A stretch of 64,000 bases of DNA from Methylocystis sp. B8. GTDB taxonomy: Bacteria > Pseudomonadota > Alphaproteobacteria > Rhizobiales > Beijerinckiaceae. Location of the stretch: assembly GCF_005771425.1 (NCBI RefSeq), contig NZ_VBTZ01000002.1, positions 124,001 through 188,000 on the forward strand, written 5' to 3'. Below the pieces are notes generated by a model. The model was not told the DNA's origin, did not search any database, and saw only the letters and a list, made by a program, of their open reading frames with translations. Made by a program: the position numbers and the translations under genes. This document shows positions 53,080 through 63,939 of the stretch, in pieces. How positions within the stretch are numbered: position 1 is the stretch's first letter; each line of letters starts with the position of its first letter.

Positions 53080-54147
53080 ATGGCGCTCAACCCTTTCGAC
53101 GACCGAAGAGAGAACGTCAGCGCCAAGGCCGCGACGACCTTTGTTTTCATCATTGCGGCCAATGCCTTCGCCTGGACATGGGCCTGGACGGCCTTCGCCG
53201 ATCGTCCAGGTCTGATGGGAGCCGCCGTTCTGGCTTTCATGTTCGGTCTCCGGCACGCCTTCGACGCTGATCACATCGCCGCCATCGACAATGTCGTTCG
53301 TAAGTTGATGCAGGACGGCAAGACGCCCTATTCGGTCGGATTTTTCTTCTCGCTTGGCCACTCCACTTTTGTCGCGCTCGCTTCCGTCGCGATGGTCGCC
53401 ACAGCCGTGGCCGTGCAAGGCCAGGATGAGTTCAAAGCGCTAAGCGGCGCCATCGGCACGATCGTCTCCGCGATGTTTCTGATTGGCATCGGCCTCGCGA
53501 ATTTGCTCCTGCTCAGAGGCATATGGTCTGCTTACAACCGCGCCCGACGTGGCGAGCCGGTGCTCGATGAAGACTTCGATCATCTGCTCAACGGTCGGGG
53601 CTTATTGGCGCGGGTCTTCCGGCCTCTGTTTCGCTTCGTCTCGCGGTCATGGCACATGTACGTCGTCGGTTTTCTGTTCGGCCTGGGCTTCGATACCGCG
53701 ACTGAAATTGGCCTACTTGGAATTTCCGCAGAGCAGGCCGTGCAAGGCATGTCATTCTCGACGTTGCTGGTGTTTCCCGCCCTGTTCACCGCCGGCATGT
53801 CTCTGATGGACACGACGGACAGCGTCGTGATGACCGGCGCCTATGGTTGGGCCTTCGACGATCCGTTGAAGAAGCTTTGGTACAATTTGATCATGACCGC
53901 GATGTCCGTGGTCGTCGCGATCTTTGTTGGCGGGATGGAAGCGCTCGGTCTCATCGCAGACAAGCTCGGCTTCGAAGGCGGCCTTTGGCGCCTCGTTCAG
54001 CGTCTGAATGACAATCTCGCTGATTTCGGCATAGCGATCGCCGGAATTCTGATCGCCAGCTGGCTCGTTTCCCTGCTCGTCTATCGAGCCAAGGGGCCGA
54101 TAGAGGTCTATCCAAGCGCAGTCCGGGCCTATCCGCCCCGGCGTTAG
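53080..54147 (+). CDS. Nickel/cobalt transporter (NiCoT family)
   Basis: A 355-residue inner-membrane permease with about eight helices. The family signature in helix II is [14 protein letters not shown] (HX4DH), and later conserved blocks include [31 protein letters not shown]. It imports Ni2+ or Co2+; specificity cannot be told. No cobalamin riboswitch is visible upstream. Its 3' end overlaps the convergent queF by four bases. Confidence 0.93.
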   Translation: MALNPFDDRRENVSAKAATTFVFIIAANAFAWTWAWTAFADRPGLMGAAVLAFMFGLRHAFDADHIAAIDNVVRKLMQDGKTPYSVGFFFSLGHSTFVALASVAMVATAVAVQGQDEFKALSGAIGTIVSAMFLIGIGLANLLLLRGIWSAYNRARRGEPVLDEDFDHLLNGRGLLARVFRPLFRFVSRSWHMYVVGFLFGLGFDTATEIGLLGISAEQAVQGMSFSTLLVFPALFTAGMSLMDTTDSVVMTGAYGWAFDDPLKKLWYNLIMTAMSVVVAIFVGGMEALGLIADKLGFEGGLWRLVQRLNDNLADFGIAIAGILIASWLVSLLVYRAKGPIEVYPSAVRAYPPRR

Positions 54148-54605
54148 CCTCGTCCGCGATAGGGCGGCACGCCCTGGTCCGGCAGCCACAACCCCTCCGG
54201 CGGCGCCCCGGTTTGCCAAAACACATCGATCGGAATGCCGCCGCGCGGATACCAATAGCCGCCGATGCGCAGCCATTTCGGCGACATCGCCCCGACGAGA
54301 TCGCGCGCGATCCGAAGCGTGCAGTCCTCGTGAAAGGCGCCGTGGTTTCTATAGCTCCCGAGATAAAGCTTCAAAGCCTTCGCCTCGACCAGCCATTCGG
54401 CGGGCACGTAATCGATGACGATATGGGCGAAATCCGGCTGTCCCGTCACCGGGCAAAGCGACGTGAACTCCGGCGCGGTAAAACGCACGAGATAAGTCGT
54501 ATCCTTGTGCGGGTTTTGCACCAGGTCGAGTTCCGCCTCGTCCGGCGAAGCCGGCAACGCGGCCTTTCGGCCGAGCAGCGCGGCGCCCTTATGTATCTTG
54601 GCCAT
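54144..54605 (-). CDS. queF: NADPH-dependent preQ0 reductase
   Basis: Type I (unimodular) nitrile reductase, 153 residues, converting preQ0 to preQ1. The nucleophilic cysteine and aspartate are in [14 protein letters not shown], with the substrate loop [13 protein letters not shown]. It supplies the queuosine pathway with queC. Confidence 0.95.
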   Translation of the reverse strand: MAKIHKGAALLGRKAALPASPDEAELDLVQNPHKDTTYLVRFTAPEFTSLCPVTGQPDFAHIVIDYVPAEWLVEAKALKLYLGSYRNHGAFHEDCTLRIARDLVGAMSPKWLRIGGYWYPRGGIPIDVFWQTGAPPEGLWLPDQGVPPYRGRG

Positions 54606-54768
54606 GCGCGTAACAATCGCGACTTTCGTCTTTCGTCAAGCGAATGGCGACATTGATCCGTTTCGCCCGCGCGACATTTATCCGTTTCTTCAAAGCGTCG
54701 CCGCCTCCTCTTTCTTACGCTTAACCTTGAACTGCGGCGGCGTAGCCCGCCGAGCACAGGAGCAGGAC

Positions 54769-55302
54769 ATGACGAAGAAGGACACGGCGAAAAAGAACGA
54801 TAGAAGCGCGCTGGAAAGGCTCTTTCTCCACGCCCTGAAGGACATGTATTTCGCCGAAGGCGCCATTCACAAAGCTTTCGTCGACGTGGCCCGAAGCGCA
54901 AAGCTCCCGAGCCTGCAGGCGGCGCTGACCGCGCATTGTGAAGAAACCAGGGATCAAACCGAACGACTCGAAAAAGTCTTCGAGATTTTCGAAGCAAAGC
55001 CGAAAGCAATTTCCTGCGAAGCGATCAAGGGAATATTGGAGGAAAGCTCCAACGTCCTGGATCAGTTCGGCGACACCGAAGCCGCCGACGCGGCGGCGAT
55101 CTTCTGCTGTCAGGCGATCAAGCATTACGAGATCACCCGCTACGGCACGCTGCGCGAATGGGCGCGCGAGCTTGGGCGGATGGAAGCCGCACGCATCTTG
55201 TCGGAACTGCTCGATCAAGAATACGCCGCAGACCAGATGCTGACCAAGATCGCCGAGGATCGCGCCAACAAGGTCGCCGAGGGAAAGATCGCCGCGGAGT
55301 GA
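54769..55302 (+). CDS. YciE/YciF-type ferritin-like protein (DUF892)
   Basis: A 177-residue helical protein of the DUF892 family with a ferritin-like four-helix bundle. Typical segments are LFLHALKDMYFAEGAIHKAF, EETRDQTERLEKVFE, GQ-less CQAIKHYEITRYGTLREWA and LLDQEYAADQMLTKIAE. Function is unknown; E. coli homologues are stress-induced. CAGGAGCAGG lies before the chosen ATG, rejecting a long upstream frame. Confidence 0.9.
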   Translation: MTKKDTAKKNDRSALERLFLHALKDMYFAEGAIHKAFVDVARSAKLPSLQAALTAHCEETRDQTERLEKVFEIFEAKPKAISCEAIKGILEESSNVLDQFGDTEAADAAAIFCCQAIKHYEITRYGTLREWARELGRMEAARILSELLDQEYAADQMLTKIAEDRANKVAEGKIAAE

Positions 55303-55337
55303 CGCGTTCGGGGGAAGAACCGACAAGGCTCGCGAGC

Positions 55338-55455
55338 GTTAGAGCAGGTTCCGAAAAAGTTGACAGACTTTTTCGATGAGAACCTGCTCCAACGTTTTGA
55401 TTTTGAGCGATTCCTTATCGATCACATGATTCCATGTGATCGGGGAGCGCTCTAA
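55338..55455 (-). repeat. Dispersed 118-bp repeat, family 1, copy B
   Basis: Inverted, near-identical copy of 27689-27806; the differences I see are in the loop of the GATCACAT hairpin (GGA versus CAA), one base before it and one A/G change. Its TAGAGCGCT end supplies the TAG stop codon of the unknown exported gene that follows. Confidence 0.93.
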
Positions 55456-56237
55456 GGATCCCGTTCGTCGGGGCATTCGCCGGCGCGCAAGGTGATCGGA
55501 TGCGCCGACATCCAGCCCGAGAGAAAGCGGTTCTCCGGGCTCTCCAGCGCCTTGAGCATCTCGACGCGCACAATCTCAAGCCATTTCTCGCGCCTGTCCG
55601 GCGTGTTCATCTCCGCTGGCACGCCGAGGTCGATGGCCTTCACCGCGAACTGATAAGGCATGGTGCTCCAGAAGGCGACGCCGCCTCGGTCGAGCATTCC
55701 AGACACATCCTTCTCCGGAATATGCGCGATCGGCTCCTGCTCTGCGATCGGCACGGCGCCCGGCATGCCGCTCTTCGGCGCGACGATGGCGACGCCGTTG
55801 CGATAGAAGCGATTCTGCTTAACGCCCTTCACAGTCGCGATCAGATCGCCGCCGACGACGAAGGCGCTCCCCGTGCCGCCGAGCGCGCATTTTAGCACCT
55901 GATCGAAACAACGCGCGGCGGCGCTGGCCATATGCGCGCTGCAGCCGGTTTCGACCCAGCGCGCCAGTATTTCCGGCGGGACGTCGAGCACATAGGCGAG
56001 GCCCGGCATGTCTTCGCGCTGATATTCGCATCTTTGAACAAGTTTCGCCGGCCAGCCGAGAAAATCTTCCTGCGCCGGCGCGCAATTGCCTCGTACCGGC
56101 GATTTTTCCAAAAACGCTTTGGCGGCGGCGACATGCTCGGGCGACTGAGCAGGCGCGCTGGTGGCGCAAAGGCCTAAGCAAAGACTCAGAGCGGCGGCGG
56201 CGACAATGTGCGCGAATGGCCTGTCGATGAGGGACAT
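55452..56237 (-). CDS. Exported protein of unknown function
   Basis: A 261-residue protein with a signal peptide (MSLIDRPFAHIVAAAALSLC to SAPAQS). The mature part has seven cysteines (for example RGNCAPAQEDF, LVQRCEYQREDM, VETGCSAHM, AARCFDQVLKCAL), suggesting disulfides. I do not recognise the family. The stop codon is supplied by the repeat at 55338-55455, so the original C-terminus may have been longer. Confidence 0.7.
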   Translation of the reverse strand: MSLIDRPFAHIVAAAALSLCLGLCATSAPAQSPEHVAAAKAFLEKSPVRGNCAPAQEDFLGWPAKLVQRCEYQREDMPGLAYVLDVPPEILARWVETGCSAHMASAAARCFDQVLKCALGGTGSAFVVGGDLIATVKGVKQNRFYRNGVAIVAPKSGMPGAVPIAEQEPIAHIPEKDVSGMLDRGGVAFWSTMPYQFAVKAIDLGVPAEMNTPDRREKWLEIVRVEMLKALESPENRFLSGWMSAHPITLRAGECPDERDP

Positions 56238-56474
56238 CCGAACCTCCCCTCCTGCCGCGCATAGCGGCGAATGCCCGCTCTATTGATCAAGCTCAAGGAT
56301 AGGTTGGGGCTCTTATCAGTCAATTGAATTGTCGGCTGCGCCATCGCCGCGGCGCAGCATAGTCGCCTCAAAACCTGAGACTGGCGCAGAAGCTTTTTGC
56401 GGCTGAGGCTTTTCCGAAAGGCGCAATCGGTCTAAGAAGTCGCGCCCGCCCGCGCCGCACCATAGAGGCCTTAA

Positions 56475-57758
<1,284 letters not shown>

Positions 57759-57807
57759 AACCGCAACAGCTGCGCCTCGCATACTTATTTGAATCGTGAC
57801 GTTCGAA

Positions 57808-57961
57808 TCCCTCCCCCTTTGCGGGGAGGGTGGCGAGCAAAGCTCGCCGGGTGGGGGAAATCCGTAGATCTCGCCGACTTCGACGGACACGATCTCTTTG
57901 CGTTATAGAACCCCACCCGGCCCGGCTTCGCCGGCCCGCCCTCCCCGTAAGGGGGAGGGAT
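57808..57961. repeat. Intergenic inverted repeat pair, eno / valS
   Basis: Left part (57808-57857) reads CCCTCCCCCTTTGCGGGGAG and GCGAGCAAAGCTCGCCGGGT; right part (57909-57961) returns as CCCCACCCGG, GGCTTCGCCGG and CCTCCCCGTAAGGGGGAGGG. A known type of alphaproteobacterial intergenic repeat; it may end eno transcription. Confidence 0.75.
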
Positions 57962-57989
57962 TAACGCCCATCCTGCCTTCGCTCGCCCC

Positions 57990-60704
57990 ATGACCATGGA
58001 AAAAACCTTCGATCCCGCCGCAATTGAATCGCGCATCCGCGACGCGTGGGAAGAGGCGCAGGCCTTTCGCGCCGGACGGCCCGAGCGCGCGCAGGCCAAG
58101 CCCTATTCAATCGTCATTCCGCCGCCGAACGTCACCGGCAGCCTGCATATGGGCCATGCGCTCAACAATACGCTGCAGGACATTCTCGTTCGCTATCGCC
58201 GCATGAAGGGCGACGACGCGCTCTGGCAGCCGGGCACCGATCACGCCGGCATCGCAACGCAAATGGTCGTCGAGCGCCAGCTGATGGAGCGCCAGGAGCA
58301 TCGCCGAAAGCTCGGGCGCGAGAAATTCGTCGAGCGCGTTTGGGAATGGAAAGCGGAATCCGGCGGCAAGATCGTCGAGCAATTGAAACGGCTCGGCGCC
58401 AGTTGCGACTGGTCGCGCGAGCGCTTCACGCTGGATGAAGGCCTGTCGCGCGCTGTCGTTAAAGTCTTCGTGCAGCTCTATCGCGACGGACTGCTCTATA
58501 AGGACAAGCGCCTGGTCAATTGGGACCCCGCGCTGCACACCGCGATTTCTGACCTCGAAGTGCAGCAGGTCGAAGTGAAAGGCCATTTGTGGCGCTTCAA
58601 ATATCCGATCGTCGACGACGCAGGCGAGGAGACGGGGGACTATATCATCGTCGCCACGACTCGCCCCGAGACGATGCTGGGCGACACCGCCGTCGCCGTG
58701 CATCCGGAAGACGAGCGCTATAAGGCGCTTGTCGGCAAGCGCGTGCGTCTGCCATTGGTCGGCAGGCTTATCCCGATTGTCGCCGACGACTATTCCGATC
58801 CAGAAAAAGGCACGGGCGCGGTGAAAATCACGCCCGCGCATGACTTCAACGATTTCGAGGTCGGCAAGCGGCATGGGCTACGTGTTGTGAATGTGCTCGA
58901 CGCACAAGCACAAATGACGCTAGCCACTAACAGTGATTTTCACGAAGGCGTAACGCCCTCGAAAGAGCTTGCGGCAGTGGTTACGGCTCTCAATGGCCTT
59001 GACCGTTTCGCCGCGCGCAAGCGCGTCGTCGAAATGATGGAAGAGCGCGAGTTCCTCGAGGGCGTCGACGACCACAAACATATGGTCCCGCACGGTGACC
59101 GGTCGGGCGCGGTGCTCGAGCCACGCCTCACCGACCAGTGGTATGTCGACGCCAAGACTCTCGCGCAGCCGGCGCTCGCGGCCGTGCGCGAAGGCAAGAC
59201 GACATTCGTGCCGAAGAATTGGGAGAAAACCTATTTCGAATGGCTAGAAAATATCCAACCCTGGTGCGTGTCGCGTCAGCTCTGGTGGGGCCATCGAATC
59301 CCCGCCTGGTACGACGAAGACAGCAATGTTTATGTCGAAGAGAGCGAAGAAGAAGCGCTTAAAGCCGCGCGCGCCAAACTCGGCGACGGCGTGACGCTTA
59401 CACGTGACGAAGACGTTCTCGACACCTGGTTTTCCTCGGCGCTCTGGCCTTTCTCAACGCTCGGCTGGCCGGAGCAGACGCCGGAGCTTGCGCGCTACTA
59501 TCCGACGAACGCGCTCGTCACCGGCTTCGACATCATCTTTTTCTGGGTCGCCCGCATGATGATGATGGGCCTTTATTTCATGGGCGAGGTTCCCTTCCGC
59601 GACGTCTATATCCACGCGCTCGTCCGCGACGAGAAGGGCGCGAAGATGAGTAAGTCGAAGGGCAATGTCATCGACCCGCTTCATCTCATCGATGACTATG
59701 GCGCCGACGCCTTGCGCTTCACGCTTGCGGCGATGGCGGCGCAGGGCCGTGACATCAAGCTCTCGACCCAGCGCGTCGAAGGCTATCGCAATTTCGCGAC
59801 GAAGCTCTGGAACGCCTCGCGCTTTGCAGAACTTAACGGCTGCGCGCGCGTCGCAAATTACGATCCGCGCGCCAATAAAATCACGCTCAATCGCTGGATC
59901 GTCGGCGAAGCGGCGCGCACGACGGCGGAGGTGAGCGCGGCGATCGAGGCCTATCGCTTCAATGACGCCGCGAATGCCGTCTATCGCTTTGTCTGGAGCG
60001 TCTTCTGCGACTGGTATGTGGAGCTCGCGAAGCCGCTGCTGCAAGGCGCGGACGGCAAGGAAAAGGACGAAACGCGCGCGACGGTCGCCTTCGTTCTCGA
60101 CCAGATCTACGCCCTGCTGCATCCCTTCATGCCTTTCCTCACCGAGGAGCTGTGGGCGATCAAGGGCGCTGACGGACCAAAGCGCGACACAATGCTGGCG
60201 CTCGCCGCCTGGCCGTCGCTCGAAGGACTCGAAGACGCCGAAGCCGAAAGCGAAATCGGCTGGGTCGTCGACCTTATTTCTGAAGTGCGCTCGCTGCGCG
60301 CCGAGATGAATCTGACGAACGAGACCGAGCTGCTGCTGATCGGCGCCGATGACGCGCTCAAGGCGCGCGCGACGCGCTGGGACGAAACGATCCGTAAGCT
60401 CGCCCGCCTCTCGCGCCTCGGTTTTGCAGAGGCCGCGCCGAAATCCTCGGCGCAACTTCTCGTGCGCGGCGGCGTCGCCGCCATGCCGCTCGAAGGCGTG
60501 ATCGACCTTAGCGCCGAAAAGGCGCGGCTTGCGAAAGAGATCGGCAAGCTCGAAGGCGAACTAAAGAAGCTTGACGCCAAGCTCGCCAATGAGGGCTTCC
60601 TCGCCAAGGCCGACGAAGAGGTGATCGAAGAGCACCGCGACCGACGCGAAGAAACAGCGGCGCGCATCGAAAAGCTCAACGCTGCGCTCACGCGGCTGAG
60701 CTAG
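57990..60704 (+). CDS. valS: Valyl-tRNA synthetase
   Basis: Class Ia aminoacyl-tRNA synthetase, 904 residues. HIGH-type motif [17 protein letters not shown] near residue 50, editing domain in the middle, KMSKS motif in [14 protein letters not shown], and a C-terminal coiled-coil arm. A second ATG two codons on is possible. The 3' end overlaps the convergent gene by four bases. Confidence 0.97.
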   Translation: MTMEKTFDPAAIESRIRDAWEEAQAFRAGRPERAQAKPYSIVIPPPNVTGSLHMGHALNNTLQDILVRYRRMKGDDALWQPGTDHAGIATQMVVERQLMERQEHRRKLGREKFVERVWEWKAESGGKIVEQLKRLGASCDWSRERFTLDEGLSRAVVKVFVQLYRDGLLYKDKRLVNWDPALHTAISDLEVQQVEVKGHLWRFKYPIVDDAGEETGDYIIVATTRPETMLGDTAVAVHPEDERYKALVGKRVRLPLVGRLIPIVADDYSDPEKGTGAVKITPAHDFNDFEVGKRHGLRVVNVLDAQAQMTLATNSDFHEGVTPSKELAAVVTALNGLDRFAARKRVVEMMEEREFLEGVDDHKHMVPHGDRSGAVLEPRLTDQWYVDAKTLAQPALAAVREGKTTFVPKNWEKTYFEWLENIQPWCVSRQLWWGHRIPAWYDEDSNVYVEESEEEALKAARAKLGDGVTLTRDEDVLDTWFSSALWPFSTLGWPEQTPELARYYPTNALVTGFDIIFFWVARMMMMGLYFMGEVPFRDVYIHALVRDEKGAKMSKSKGNVIDPLHLIDDYGADALRFTLAAMAAQGRDIKLSTQRVEGYRNFATKLWNASRFAELNGCARVANYDPRANKITLNRWIVGEAARTTAEVSAAIEAYRFNDAANAVYRFVWSVFCDWYVELAKPLLQGADGKEKDETRATVAFVLDQIYALLHPFMPFLTEELWAIKGADGPKRDTMLALAAWPSLEGLEDAEAESEIGWVVDLISEVRSLRAEMNLTNETELLLIGADDALKARATRWDETIRKLARLSRLGFAEAAPKSSAQLLVRGGVAAMPLEGVIDLSAEKARLAKEIGKLEGELKKLDAKLANEGFLAKADEEVIEEHRDRREETAARIEKLNAALTRLS

Positions 60705-61492
60705 CGATTCGTCTTCTCGACGACGCCGACGATCGGCCCCATGGCGGGCATGAAGCGGTCATGGCGCGACAGCGACGGCGCATAGAGTCCGGAAGCCGAG
60801 CCGCCGTCGAGAAAGAGCGCATCTCGACAATGCAGGCGGTCGCGAAAGAGCCGCGCGAACTCAAAAAACGTTACCGGCCGGTTGGAGATCGCGAAGCGCA
60901 CGATATGGCCGTCCTGGACGCAGACTCCATTGCGAAACTTTTCCGACATGCCGTCTTCATGGATACGCGGATGAACGCGCCCCCCAATGACGAGCATTGG
61001 TCCTGACTGCGTTGCGAAATCGACGCGTTGATGGCTCTTCAGAATGCGCGCCGTCTCGGTGACGCCGGCCCGTCCGCCCTCGATCCAGAAAACGCCGTTC
61101 GGCTTCATGTGAAAATTGCCAGGGCCGGCATGCGTATTCGCGGGATTGAGCAGCCGGCCGTTCTCGATAAAGAGGCCGACCGGCGTGCGATCTTCCGCAT
61201 ACATGCCGGCGTTCATCGCGAAGACGAGCGTCTTGCCCTTGCTGGCGAGTTCATTCGCCAAGCGAGAGAAGTCGCCATAGGTCTCGCCTTTCTCATCGCG
61301 CAGAAAAAGCCGAATGTCGCTCTTGCGCGCGTCGAAATCGCAAACTGTATAGGCGGCGCCTCCCTCTTGGACTTCGGCGCAAGGGTTTTCGCTTGCGATC
61401 GCGGGCGGCGCAAAGAACGCCAGCGCGGCCGTCGCCAGCGTCCTCAGGAAGCTTGAGATCGCGCGCTTCTTCTTCAATCCCGCTTCATACAA
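60701..61492 (-). CDS. Phosphodiester glycosidase (NAGPA/DUF2233) family protein
   Basis: A 263-residue exported protein with a signal peptide (hydrophobic stretch [16 protein letters not shown]). The DUF2233 domain has [39 protein letters not shown] and [16 protein letters not shown]. The family includes enzymes that hydrolyse GlcNAc-phosphodiesters, probably acting on envelope polymers here. A second in-frame start is not evident. Confidence 0.85.
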   Translation of the reverse strand: MYEAGLKKKRAISSFLRTLATAALAFFAPPAIASENPCAEVQEGGAAYTVCDFDARKSDIRLFLRDEKGETYGDFSRLANELASKGKTLVFAMNAGMYAEDRTPVGLFIENGRLLNPANTHAGPGNFHMKPNGVFWIEGGRAGVTETARILKSHQRVDFATQSGPMLVIGGRVHPRIHEDGMSEKFRNGVCVQDGHIVRFAISNRPVTFFEFARLFRDRLHCRDALFLDGGSASGLYAPSLSRHDRFMPAMGPIVGVVEKTNR

Positions 61493-61515
61493 CGGAGCCT
61501 CCTTTCCGCTATCAT

Positions 61516-61599
61516 GTCATTGCGAGGAGCGTAGCGACGAAGCAATCCAGAAGTCATAGAGCGCATTCTGGATTGCTTCGCCTTCGGCTCGCAATGACG
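61516..61599. repeat. Dispersed inverted repeat, family 3, copy b
   Basis: GTCATTGCGAGGAGCG, GACGAAGCAATCCAG, then CTGGATTGCTTCG to CGCAATGAC; matches 34361-34442 outside the variable middle. Confidence 0.85.
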
Positions 61600-61707
61600 G
61601 GTAATACGGCCGTGCGGGAATGACGTGCGAAGACCCGTTTGAAACGGCGTCTCGGCAAGGCTAGATAGGTTAAGCAGGCGCCGCAAGGGCGCGTCCCGGA
61701 GATCTCT

Positions 61708-62796
61708 TTGTCCCATTCCATCACCGAAGCCATCGAGGCCGTCGCGCGAGGCGAGATCGTCGTCGTCACCGATGACGACGACCGCGAAAACGAGGGCGAT
61801 CTCGTCATCGCAGCGTCGCTCTGCACGCCCGAGAAAATGGCCTTCATCATCCGCCACACGAGCGGAATCGTCTGCGCGCCGCTGACCTTCGAAGAGGCGC
61901 GCCGCCTCCATCTCGCGCCGATGGTCGCCGAAAACGACGCGCCGCTCGCGACGGCCTTCACCGTCTCCGTCGACGCGCGCCACGGGCTCACCACCGGCAT
62001 TTCCGCCGAGCAACGCTGCAATACGGTGCGTGCGCTCGCCAATGGCAATATGGGCGCGAATGATTTCGTGCGGCCGGGCCATGTGTTCCCCTTAATCGCC
62101 AAGGACGGCGGGGTGCTGATGCGCTCCGGACATACGGAAGCGGCGGTGGATTTGTGCAGACTCGCCGGCCTGCCGCCCGTCGGCGTCATTTGCGAACTCG
62201 CCAATGACGACGGCACAGTGATGACTGGCGGGCAGATCGAGCAATTCGCCAGCGCGCATAATCTCAAACTCGTGTCGGTTTCGGATCTCATCGCGTTCCG
62301 GCAGGCGCGCGAAAAGCTCGTCGAACGCGTCGCAACCTTTCCCGTCGCCACGGAGGCCGGAGAGATGATCGGCCACGCCTATGTGACGCCTTTCGACAGC
62401 GTGCAGCATTTCGCCTTCGTGCTCGGCGCGATCGGCGACGGACGCGACGTGCCGACGCGCCTGCACCGCGCCGACATCATCTCCGACGTGATGTGCGGCG
62501 CGCCGACCATTAAGAAGACTCTGGCCCGCTTCGCCCGCGAAGGACGCGGCGTGCTCGTTTATCTCCGCGACGGCGCCGCCGGCGTGCCGGCAAATATCGT
62601 GGGACGCCAAGAGGACCAGGAAAAGGCCGAGGAGACGCGCAAGCGACAATGGCTCGATGTCGGTCTCGGCGCGCAAATCTTGAAGGATCTTGGAGTTTCG
62701 TCGATTCGCCTGCGCTCTTCATCCTCGCGCCCGCGCGCCTTCGTCGGTCTCTCCGGCTTCGGAATCGAGATCACGGCGGTGGAGCCGGTGGAGTGA
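61708..62796 (+). CDS. ribB: 3,4-dihydroxy-2-butanone 4-phosphate synthase with degenerate RibA domain
   Basis: Riboflavin precursor enzyme, 362 residues, starting at TTG with GGAG upstream. The N-terminal RibB domain (1-205) is intact: DDDDRENEGDLVIAAS, HTSGIVCAPL, ARHGLTTGISAEQR and MRSGHTEAAVDL. The C-terminal part aligns with GTP cyclohydrolase II but lacks the zinc cysteines of its usual HxxxxxGDVFGSxRCDCG block; instead it has LHRADIISDVMCGA. So only the RibB half is likely active. Common in alphaproteobacteria. Confidence 0.92.
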   Translation: MSHSITEAIEAVARGEIVVVTDDDDRENEGDLVIAASLCTPEKMAFIIRHTSGIVCAPLTFEEARRLHLAPMVAENDAPLATAFTVSVDARHGLTTGISAEQRCNTVRALANGNMGANDFVRPGHVFPLIAKDGGVLMRSGHTEAAVDLCRLAGLPPVGVICELANDDGTVMTGGQIEQFASAHNLKLVSVSDLIAFRQAREKLVERVATFPVATEAGEMIGHAYVTPFDSVQHFAFVLGAIGDGRDVPTRLHRADIISDVMCGAPTIKKTLARFAREGRGVLVYLRDGAAGVPANIVGRQEDQEKAEETRKRQWLDVGLGAQILKDLGVSSIRLRSSSSRPRAFVGLSGFGIEITAVEPVE

Positions 62797-62821
62797 ACGG
62801 CTTAACTCACAATCCCAACGG

Positions 62822-62900
62822 CCGTCATGCCCGCGCTTGTCGCGGGCATCCACGTCGGAAATCCTGATCTGGATGGCCGGGACAAGCCCGGCCATGACGC
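62822..62900. repeat. Intergenic inverted repeat, ribB / xerC
   Basis: CGTCATGCCCGCGCTTGTCG and CGGGCATCCACG, then GGATGGCCGGGACAAGCCCG and GCCATGACGCG. A widespread alphaproteobacterial intergenic repeat, placed between convergent genes. Confidence 0.75.
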
Positions 62901-62910
62901 GCTCTTTGCC

Positions 62911-63897
62911 TCACTTCGCGCGCGGATGCGCCGACTTATAGGCGTCGAGGAGCCGCGCCTTGTCGACGGCCGTATAAATCTGCGTCGTCGAGACCGAGGC
63001 GTGGCCGAGCAATTCCTGAATCGTACGCAAATCGCCGCCGCGGCCGAGGAGATGCGTCGCGAAGGAATGGCGCAGCGCATGCGGCGTCGCGCTGTCGGGC
63101 AGGCCGAGCGCCCCGCGCAGGCGCTGCACGGCGAGCTGGACGATCCGCGGCGACAGCGGCCCGCCCCGCGCGCCGACAAAAAGCGGACCGCCGGTAAGGT
63201 CATATGGACATATGGCGAGATAGGCTTCGATCGCCGCGCGGACCGGCGCGATGACCGGAACGGTCCGGCTCTTGCCGCCCTTCCCCAGGATCGTCACGCG
63301 GTCAATGGCGCTCACGGGCGCGTCGGCGCGCGCAATCGACAGCGCCTCGGAAATTCGCAGTCCCGCGCCGTAGAGCAGCGCCAGCACCGCGGCGTCGCGG
63401 GCGATGACCCAGGGCTCGCGCGCCTCGCCGGCCCGCTGCTCGGGGTCGACGATATCGCGCGCGTCCGTGACTGTGAGCGCTTTTGGCAGGCTATGCGGGC
63501 GCTTGGGCGCACGAACGGCGCCAAAGACGTCGGTGCGGGCGAGGCCCTTTTTTTCGAGAAATCGGAGAAAATTGCGCACGGCGGCGAGCGCCCGCAGCAG
63601 CGAGCGGCTCTCCAATCCATCGCGTCGACGCTTGGCGAGATAGGCCCGTAGGTCCGCCGGCTGGAGAGATTTCAGCTGAGCGGAATTCACCCGCTCCCCA
63701 AAATGATCGGTCAGAAAGGAGAGAAACGCGGCGAGGTCCCGGCCATAGGCTTCGACCGTATGCCGAGAAGCGCGCCGCTCGCCGGCGAGATAGCGCAGCC
63801 ATAAGGCCGCTTCTTCGGCGACAGGCGGCGCAGCCGAAAAATGGGAAGCTTCCGGGAGCGGTTTCTGTCGCGGCGTTCTCAGGGACGAATCGCGCAT
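62911..63897 (-). CDS. xerC: Tyrosine recombinase XerC/XerD
   Basis: Site-specific recombinase of about 328 residues that resolves chromosome dimers at dif. The N-terminal SAM-like domain (about 20-130) is followed by the catalytic domain with Arg in YGAGLRISEALS, Lys in GKGGKSRTVP, HALRHSFATHLL, GHASVSTTQIYT and the nucleophile tyrosine. No mobile-element features surround it, so it is the housekeeping enzyme. A TTG start at 63927 is also possible. XerC versus XerD is not certain. Confidence 0.87.
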   Translation of the reverse strand: MRDSSLRTPRQKPLPEASHFSAAPPVAEEAALWLRYLAGERRASRHTVEAYGRDLAAFLSFLTDHFGERVNSAQLKSLQPADLRAYLAKRRRDGLESRSLLRALAAVRNFLRFLEKKGLARTDVFGAVRAPKRPHSLPKALTVTDARDIVDPEQRAGEAREPWVIARDAAVLALLYGAGLRISEALSIARADAPVSAIDRVTILGKGGKSRTVPVIAPVRAAIEAYLAICPYDLTGGPLFVGARGGPLSPRIVQLAVQRLRGALGLPDSATPHALRHSFATHLLGRGGDLRTIQELLGHASVSTTQIYTAVDKARLLDAYKSAHPRAK

Positions 63898-63939
63898 GGC
63901 GCGACCATCGTCCAAGAAAATGAACAAACGCCCTAGCGG

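Noticed and set aside
57797-57810. GTTCGAATCC, resembling a tRNA T-loop
   Set aside because: It adjoins an intergenic repeat; no acceptor stem, D-arm or anticodon arm can be formed around it.
61600-61707. Possible FMN riboswitch before ribB
   Set aside because: None of the conserved RFN blocks are visible; the region is short and taken partly by a repeat.
62911-63897. Tyrosine recombinase as mark of a mobile element
   Set aside because: Sequence and length fit housekeeping XerC/XerD, no attachment-site repeats or phage genes are nearby, and composition matches the neighbours.
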